NCBI GenBank assembly: GCA_023434265.1
Contig: JAEYTA010000170.1
Coordinates: forward strand, 1 to 19,106
Direction: 5' to 3'
DNA from: Pseudomonadota bacterium
Lineage (GTDB): Bacteria; Pseudomonadota; Alphaproteobacteria; Caulobacterales; Caulobacteraceae
DNA: 19,106 nt
Shown: positions 15,118 through 19,106 of the stretch, piece by piece
Position numbering within the stretch: the stretch's first letter is position 1
How the letters are laid out: each line of letters opens with the position of its first letter
The notes under the pieces: generated by a model
Database searches by the model: none
Told to the model about the DNA's origin: nothing
The model's input: the letters and a program-made list of their open reading frames with translations, nothing else
Translations under genes and position numbers: made by a program

Positions 15118-16322
15118 CCGATCTCCTCGTAACCGACTGTCGGTTGGCCACGATGGTGCCGGGCGGGGCGCCGTTCGGGGCCGTCGAGGACGGGGCGGTG
15201 CTGGTCCGCGACGGGCGGATCGCCTGGGCCGGACCACGGGCGGAGGCGCCTGTGGACAAGTCTGTGGAGACGCACCGACTGGGGGGCCGCTGGGTGACGC
15301 CGGGGCTGGTGGACTGCCACACCCATCTGGTGTTCGGCGGCGATCGCTCGGGGGAGTTCGAGCAGCGGCTGAACGGGGTCTCCTACGAGGAGATCGCGCG
15401 GGCGGGCGGCGGCATCGTCTCGACCATGCGGGCCACGCGGACGGCGACCGAGGACGAGCTCTACGCCTCGGCGATGGCGCGGCTGGAGGGGCTGAAGGCG
15501 ACGGGCGTCACCACCGTGGAGATCAAGTCGGGCTATGGCCTCGACCACGACAGCGAGCTGAAGATGCTGCGCGTCGCGCGACGGATCGGGCGCGAGGCGG
15601 GGATGCGGGTGCGGACCAGCTATCTGGGCCTGCACGCCGTGCCGCCGGAGCACCGGGCGGACCGATCAGCCTATGTGGACAAGGCTGTGGATGAAATCCT
15701 GCCGGCGGCCCACGCCGAGGGGCTGGTCGATGCGGTCGACGCCTATTGCGAGCCGATCGCCTTCTCGGTCGAGGAGGTGGGGCGGCTTTTCGACAGGGCG
15801 CGGTCGCTGGGGCTGCCGGTCAAGCTGCACGCCGACCAGCTGTCGGACGGCGGCGGAGCGGCGCTGGCGGCGCGCTACGGCGCGCTGTCGGCGGACCATG
15901 TGGAGCACACCACCGAGGCCGGGGTGAAGGCCATGGCCGAGGCCGGCGTGGTCGCCGTACTGCTGCCGGGGGCCTTCCTGATGCTGCGCGAGACGCAACT
16001 GCCGCCCGTCGGATTGCTGCGGCGGCACGGGGTGGAGGTGGCGGTGGCGACCGACTGCAATCCCGGCACCTCGCCCGTCGCCGCCATGACCGCGGCGCTG
16101 AACCTGGCCTGCGTGCAGTTCCGGCTGACCCCGGAAGAGGCGCTGGCGGGGGCGACGCGGGTGGCGGCGAAGGCGCTGGGGCTGGGCGACGAGGTCGGCA
16201 CGATCGAGGCCGGCAAGGCGGCGGATCTGGCGGTGTGGGACGTCGAGAGGCCGGCGGAGCTCTGCTACTGGCTGGGCAAGCCCCTGTTGCACCGGCGGTA
16301 TCTGGCGGGCGAGGCGGGGTAA
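15114..16322 (+). CDS. hutI: Imidazolonepropionase
   Basis: HutI hydrolyses 4-imidazolone-5-propionate to N-formimidoyl-L-glutamate, the third step of the hut pathway. The 402-residue protein is a metal-dependent amidohydrolase: H69-T-H71 starts the barrel (GLVDCHTHLVFGG), EIKSGYGLD binds substrate, H239 in LPVKLHADQ, H262 in SADHVEH and D314 in VATDCNPGTSP complete the metal site. The start overlaps the upstream stop (ATGA), placing it third in the hutG-unknown-hutI operon. The usual C-terminal segment (GTIEAGKAADLAVWD) is complete. Confidence 0.97.
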   Translation: MTDLLVTDCRLATMVPGGAPFGAVEDGAVLVRDGRIAWAGPRAEAPVDKSVETHRLGGRWVTPGLVDCHTHLVFGGDRSGEFEQRLNGVSYEEIARAGGGIVSTMRATRTATEDELYASAMARLEGLKATGVTTVEIKSGYGLDHDSELKMLRVARRIGREAGMRVRTSYLGLHAVPPEHRADRSAYVDKAVDEILPAAHAEGLVDAVDAYCEPIAFSVEEVGRLFDRARSLGLPVKLHADQLSDGGGAALAARYGALSADHVEHTTEAGVKAMAEAGVVAVLLPGAFLMLRETQLPPVGLLRRHGVEVAVATDCNPGTSPVAAMTAALNLACVQFRLTPEEALAGATRVAAKALGLGDEVGTIEAGKAADLAVWDVERPAELCYWLGKPLLHRRYLAGEAG

Positions 16323-16357
16323 TCGTCCGTCAAGGCGAATCCCCGCATGCTCGGGCC

Positions 16358-16477
16358 ATGCGTCCGTTCCGCGACCGCACCGAGGGCCTGCTGTTCGCCG
16401 TCCTGGCGGCGGTGACGCTCGGCCTGATCGTCGCCACCGGCCTGTCGGTCGAGACGACCCTGGCTCAGGGCTGGTAG
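16358..16477 (+). CDS. 39-residue single-pass membrane peptide, hypothetical
   Basis: ATG 16358 opens a 39-codon frame beginning MRPFRDRTEG, followed by a hydrophobic helix (LLFAVLAAVTLGLIVATGL) and a short polar end. It follows hutI by 35 bases on the same strand and its 3' end overlaps the nitroreductase gene by 13 bp in convergent orientation. The basic N-terminus plus one clean helix resembles a membrane micropeptide, but there is no strong ribosome binding site. Confidence 0.4.
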   Translation: MRPFRDRTEGLLFAVLAAVTLGLIVATGLSVETTLAQGW

Positions 16478-17067
16478 GTCGTCCGGGCCGCGAGGTCGGG
16501 GCGGGGACGTTCCAGCGGCGGCTCGCCCAGGGTTCCGATGTGGACGAAGCCGGCCACCTGCTCATTCCCCGACAGTCCCAGAAGCGCGACGGCCTCGGGG
16601 TCGTAGCTGTACCAGTCGGTGATCCAGCTGGCGGAGTAGCCGAAGGCGTTCGCCGCGTGCTCGAGGTTCATGCAGACGGCGCCGGCGGAGAGGCGCTGCT
16701 CCCACTCGGGAACCTTGGGGCTGGGAACGGGCGCCGAGACGACGAGGATCGTCAGCGGCGGGCAGGTCAGCTTGCTCAGCACCTTCGCGGCCTTGGCCGG
16801 GTCGGGCTGGCGCGTCGCCAGCGGCTCGAGGCGGCGGGCGAGGTCGGTGCGGCTCTCCGGCCCCATGACCACGAAGCGCCACGGGAACAGCTTGCCGTGG
16901 TCGGGCGTGCGCGCGCCGAGCGTCAGGATGCGCTCGACTTCGGACGGGGTCGGGCCGGGGGCGGCCAGCGCCTGGGCCGGGGCCGAGCGGCGCGTGGCCA
17001 ACCGGCGCTGCAGTTCGGGCGAGGGGGCGGGGAGGGGCAGGGGGGCGCCCAGGTCGGCGTCGGTCAT
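16465..17067 (-). CDS. Nitroreductase family protein (YdjA-like)
   Basis: From ATG 17067 the product has 200 residues and the FMN-dependent nitroreductase fold pattern: an early Arg-Arg-Ser (RRSAPAQAL), the helix VERILTLGARTPDHGKLFPWRFVV, a central GAVCMNLEHAANAFGYSASWITDW, and the C-terminal GFVHIGTLGEPPLERPRP. This is closest to the YdjA type, oxidoreductases that use NAD(P)H on nitro-compounds or quinones; the physiological substrate is unknown. The open frame continues far upstream on this strand, but that part is antisense to the NUDIX gene, and the conserved protein begins at 17067. It diverges from the NUDIX gene across 45 bases. Confidence 0.9.
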   Translation of the reverse strand: MTDADLGAPLPLPAPSPELQRRLATRRSAPAQALAAPGPTPSEVERILTLGARTPDHGKLFPWRFVVMGPESRTDLARRLEPLATRQPDPAKAAKVLSKLTCPPLTILVVSAPVPSPKVPEWEQRLSAGAVCMNLEHAANAFGYSASWITDWYSYDPEAVALLGLSGNEQVAGFVHIGTLGEPPLERPRPDLAARTTYQP

Positions 17068-17112
17068 GCGCCTAGCTAGTGCCCGCGCGCGCGCTGCGCC
17101 ATACCCGGCCGC

Positions 17113-17766
17113 ATGACCGACTCGCGCTCCGCCTTCGACGCCGACCGCCCGACGCCCGCCTGGGACGACGGGAGCGACCGGCCGCCGCCCTGGCGTGCGG
17201 AGGGGCCGGTCGAGACCCTGTTCGAGAACCCGTGGATGCGGCTGACCCGTCAGCACGCCGTGGCTCCGACCGGGCACGAGGCGGACTATGTGGTGATGCG
17301 GCCGAAGAACCTGTCGGTCGGGGTGCTTCCGCTGCACGCGGACGGCACGGTGACGCTGGTGGGCCAGCAGCGGTTCGCCCTGATGAACTGGTCGTGGGAG
17401 ATGCCCGAGGGCGGGGCGCCCTTCGACGAGGATCCGATCGAGGGCGCGCGGCGCGAACTGGCCGAGGAAGCCGGGCTGAGGGCGGCCGTCTGGCGCGAGG
17501 CCTACAAGGCCGAGATGACCAACTCGATCACCGACGAGCGGGCCATCGCCTGGCTGGCCTGGGAGTTGTCGCCGGCGACGGGGGAGCTGGATGCGACCGA
17601 GGCGATCCGCGTCGCCCGCGTGCCCTTCGGCGACCTGTTGCGCGAGATCGGCCGCGGCGCGATCCGGGACATGTTCACGCTGGCGACGGCGTTGCGCGCC
17701 TACCATATGGCCCGCGAGGGCGAACTGCCGCCGGAACTGGCGAAGGCCATGTTGGCCAGCGTATGA
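17113..17766 (+). CDS. NUDIX hydrolase (ADP-ribose pyrophosphatase-like)
   Basis: A 217-residue protein with a perfect Nudix box, G-x5-E-x7-R-E-L-x-E-E-x-G-L, in the stretch that starts at PEGGAPFDED and ends at AEEAGL. A strand reading VLPLHADGTVTLVGQQRF precedes it, as in ADP-ribose and nucleoside-diphosphate-sugar pyrophosphatases, which cleave X-diphosphate bonds using Mg2+. No Shine-Dalgarno is obvious before the ATG, so the message may be leaderless. It lies 22 bases upstream of cysE on the same strand and is probably co-transcribed. Substrate not determined. Confidence 0.9.
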   Translation: MTDSRSAFDADRPTPAWDDGSDRPPPWRAEGPVETLFENPWMRLTRQHAVAPTGHEADYVVMRPKNLSVGVLPLHADGTVTLVGQQRFALMNWSWEMPEGGAPFDEDPIEGARRELAEEAGLRAAVWREAYKAEMTNSITDERAIAWLAWELSPATGELDATEAIRVARVPFGDLLREIGRGAIRDMFTLATALRAYHMAREGELPPELAKAMLASV

Positions 17767-17788
17767 TCGCCGCCTGATGGAGCCGCCG

Positions 17789-18610
17789 ATGCCGAAGCTG
17801 GAAGTCGTCGCCGAGCGTACCGACGTCTGGTCGCAGCTTCGCGACGCGGCCGGGGCGGCGGCGCGGGCCGAGCCGCACCTCGCCTCGCAGATGAACGCGG
17901 TGATCCTCTCGCACGGCGATTTCGCCGCCGCCCTGGGCTTCCAGATCGCGCGCAAGCTGGGCGACGCCGAACTGGGGGCCATGTCCGTGCGCGAGATCTG
18001 CCGCGACGCCTACGACGCCGAGCCGGGCATCGTCGCCGCCGCCGAGGCCGACCTGCAGGCCGTGGCCGAGCGCGACCCGGCGATCCGCTCGCTGCTGCAG
18101 CCCTTCCTCTACTTCAAGGGCTTCCAGGCCCTGCAGGGCCACCGGGTGGCGCACTGGCTGTGGAGCCAGGGCCGCGACACCCTGGCCTTCCACCTGCAGA
18201 GCCGCATGTCGGAGCTGTTCCAGATCGACATCCACCCGGCGGCGCGCCTCGGCTCGGGCCTGTTCCTCGACCACGGCACCGGCATCGTCATCGGCGAGAC
18301 GGCGGTGGTCGGCGACGAGGTGTCGATGCTGCACGCCGTGACCCTCGGCGGAACGGGCGCGGAGCGCGGCGACCGGCATCCCAAGATCGGCAAGGGGGTG
18401 CTGCTGGGCGCGGGGGCCAAGGTGCTGGGCAATATCGTCGTCGGCGACTACGCCAAGGTGGCCTCGGGCTCGGTGGTGCTGAAGCCGGTGCCGGCGGGCT
18501 GCACCGTGGCCGGAGTCCCGGCGCGGCTGGTCAACTGTCCCACCGAGGCGGCTCCGGCGCGGACCATGGACCACACCCTGGCGGACGTGGTGTACGACTT
18601 CGTCATCTGA
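17789..18610 (+). CDS. cysE: Serine O-acetyltransferase
   Basis: CysE acetylates L-serine with acetyl-CoA, the committed step of cysteine synthesis. From ATG 17789 it has 273 residues, the same as the E. coli enzyme. An N-terminal helical domain is followed by the left-handed beta-helix with DIHPAARLGSG, LDHGTGIVIGETA (H162), LHAVTLGGTG (H182), HPKIGKGVLLGAGAKVLG and VAGVPARLV. The chain ends in Ile (DFVI), as needed in other species for docking the tail into the cysteine synthase active site. ATG 17789 is chosen over 17777 because GGAG lies 6 nt upstream. It sits between a NUDIX gene and a DUF3126 gene. Confidence 0.96.
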   Translation: MPKLEVVAERTDVWSQLRDAAGAAARAEPHLASQMNAVILSHGDFAAALGFQIARKLGDAELGAMSVREICRDAYDAEPGIVAAAEADLQAVAERDPAIRSLLQPFLYFKGFQALQGHRVAHWLWSQGRDTLAFHLQSRMSELFQIDIHPAARLGSGLFLDHGTGIVIGETAVVGDEVSMLHAVTLGGTGAERGDRHPKIGKGVLLGAGAKVLGNIVVGDYAKVASGSVVLKPVPAGCTVAGVPARLVNCPTEAAPARTMDHTLADVVYDFVI

Positions 18611-18673
18611 GCCTTTCCCTCGGGCGGTCGTTTCTCTAGGGTCCGCGCCCAACACGAGACCCGAGGAATGCCC

Positions 18674-18883
18674 ATGAACGCCGCCGACATGAAGCGCGTC
18701 GAGACCCATCTGAAGCGCACCTTCAACACCGGCGGCATCATCGTGAAGCCGCGCGGCAAGCCGGCCGACTCGGCCGAGGTCTACGTCGGCGACGAGTTCA
18801 TCGGCGTGGTCTTCGAGGACGAGGACGAGGCCGGCAGCTTCATGTTCGAGATGGCCATCCTGGCGGAAGACCTGCCGGAGTAG
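18674..18883 (+). CDS. DUF3126 family protein
   Basis: A 69-residue acidic protein (MNAADMKRVETHLKRTF...) matching the DUF3126 family of small alphaproteobacterial proteins: helix, then VKPRGKPADSAEVYVGDEFIGVV, then an acidic FEDEDEAGSFMFEMAIL segment. ATG 18674 is preferred to ATG 18668 because GAGGA at 18663-18667 abuts the earlier ATG but is correctly spaced (6 nt) for the later one. It follows cysE by 63 bases on the same strand, a pairing I recall from other alphaproteobacteria. Function unknown; a modulator of CysE is possible but speculative. Confidence 0.88.
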   Translation: MNAADMKRVETHLKRTFNTGGIIVKPRGKPADSAEVYVGDEFIGVVFEDEDEAGSFMFEMAILAEDLPE

Positions 18884-18906
18884 GCCCCGCCGATCAGGCA
18901 TGAAAA

Positions 18907-18936
18907 AAGCGCCGGAGGAGCGATCCTCCGGCGCTT
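18907..18936. terminator. Strong bidirectional intrinsic terminator
   Basis: An 11-bp perfect stem (GCGCCGGAGGA with TCCTCCGGCGC) around loop GCGA, extended to 13 bp by AA/TT. Six A residues at 18903-18908 give a U tract for minus-strand transcripts, and TTCGTCGTTT follows on the plus strand. It lies between the convergent DUF3126 gene and the minus-strand gene at the right edge and can end both. Confidence 0.85.
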
Positions 18937-18954
18937 CGTCGTTTCAGGGCGCGA

Positions 18955-19106
18955 TCAGCGCTTGCCGAAGATGAAGTCGCCGATGCGGGCGAGGAAGCCC
19001 TTCGATTCGGCCGGCTTCTGGCTGGCGGCCGACGCCGGCTTCGGCGCGGCGGCCGGAGCCGGGGCCGGGGCCGCGGCGGCGGGCTTCGGCGCGGCCGGCT
19101 TCGGAG
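18955..19106 (-). CDS. C-terminal end of an Ala/Pro/Lys-rich protein (partial)
   Basis: The minus-strand frame from the right edge to TGA at 18955 gives 49 residues. The first ~33 are low-complexity Ala/Pro with regular Lys-Pro pairs (PKPAAPKPAA-like), and the end is a short amphipathic helix (GFLARIGDFIFGKR). The steady GCC/CCG/AAG codon use and the terminator just downstream support a real gene. The rest lies outside the window, and a low-complexity linker is not diagnostic of a family. Confidence 0.65.
   Translation of the reverse strand, partial: PKPAAPKPAAAAPAPAPAAAPKPASAASQKPAESKGFLARIGDFIFGKR

Noticed and set aside
17068..17982. Upstream extension of the nitroreductase frame to a 505-aa protein
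   Set aside because: The extension is antisense to the NUDIX gene and cysE start, Arg/Gly/Pro-rich, and the known family begins at ATG 17067.

Overview
The window looks like a chromosomal segment of a high-GC alphaproteobacterium, most likely Caulobacteraceae (Brevundimonas-like). The pointers are a TipN-like polarity protein at the left edge (two N-terminal membrane helices followed by a long coiled coil), a cysE-DUF3126 pair, strong G/C bias at third codon positions, and many 4-bp start/stop overlaps. This assignment is inferred from gene content; no database was searched.

Layout. (1) 1-989 (-): 5' part of a tipN-like gene, then a 63-aa membrane peptide (1109-1300, -). (2) 1486-3661: a phospholipase D/cardiolipin-synthase-like gene (+) whose 3' end overlaps, antisense, an endonuclease/exonuclease/phosphatase-family gene (-). 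(3) 6888-3725 (-): folD, then a tightly coupled trio: LemA lipoprotein, exported TPM-domain protein with a Gly-rich tail, membrane TPM-domain protein. (4) 6985-8811 (+): exported protein of five PPC-like repeats. (5) 8875-9894 (+): type II isopentenyl-diphosphate isomerase (fni). (6) 10056-16322: a histidine-utilisation (hut) locus in two divergent arms. The left arm (-) is hutU - DUF559 endonuclease - hutH; the right arm (+) is hutG - small exported protein - hutI. HutH, HutU, HutI and HutG together would take histidine through urocanate, imidazolonepropionate and formimidoylglutamate to glutamate. No hut regulator or transporter is in the window. (7) 16358-18883: a 39-aa membrane peptide, a nitroreductase (-), then NUDIX hydrolase, cysE and a DUF3126 protein (+). 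(8) 18907-18936 is a strong hairpin terminator, and 18955-19106 is the 3' end of an Ala/Pro/Lys-rich protein (-).

The most interesting structure is at 11596-12062. A DUF559 (Vsr-like) endonuclease gene sits between hutU and hutH and is bracketed by two inverted 52-bp repeats. Each repeat has a perfect 10-bp-arm outer hairpin, a second hairpin and a conserved inner motif GGATGAGGGGG. The second hairpin differs between copies by compensatory changes, so its structure rather than its sequence appears to be kept. The whole looks like a 467-bp endonuclease-carrying repeat unit inserted into a catabolic operon with little disruption: the reading frame is open across both repeats, overlaps hutU and hutH by 4 bp each, and a repeat end forms part of hutH's Shine-Dalgarno. 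Second is the hutG product, an arginase-family protein with Asn where the first metal-binding His is expected. Third is an unidentified exported protein translationally coupled between hutG and hutI.
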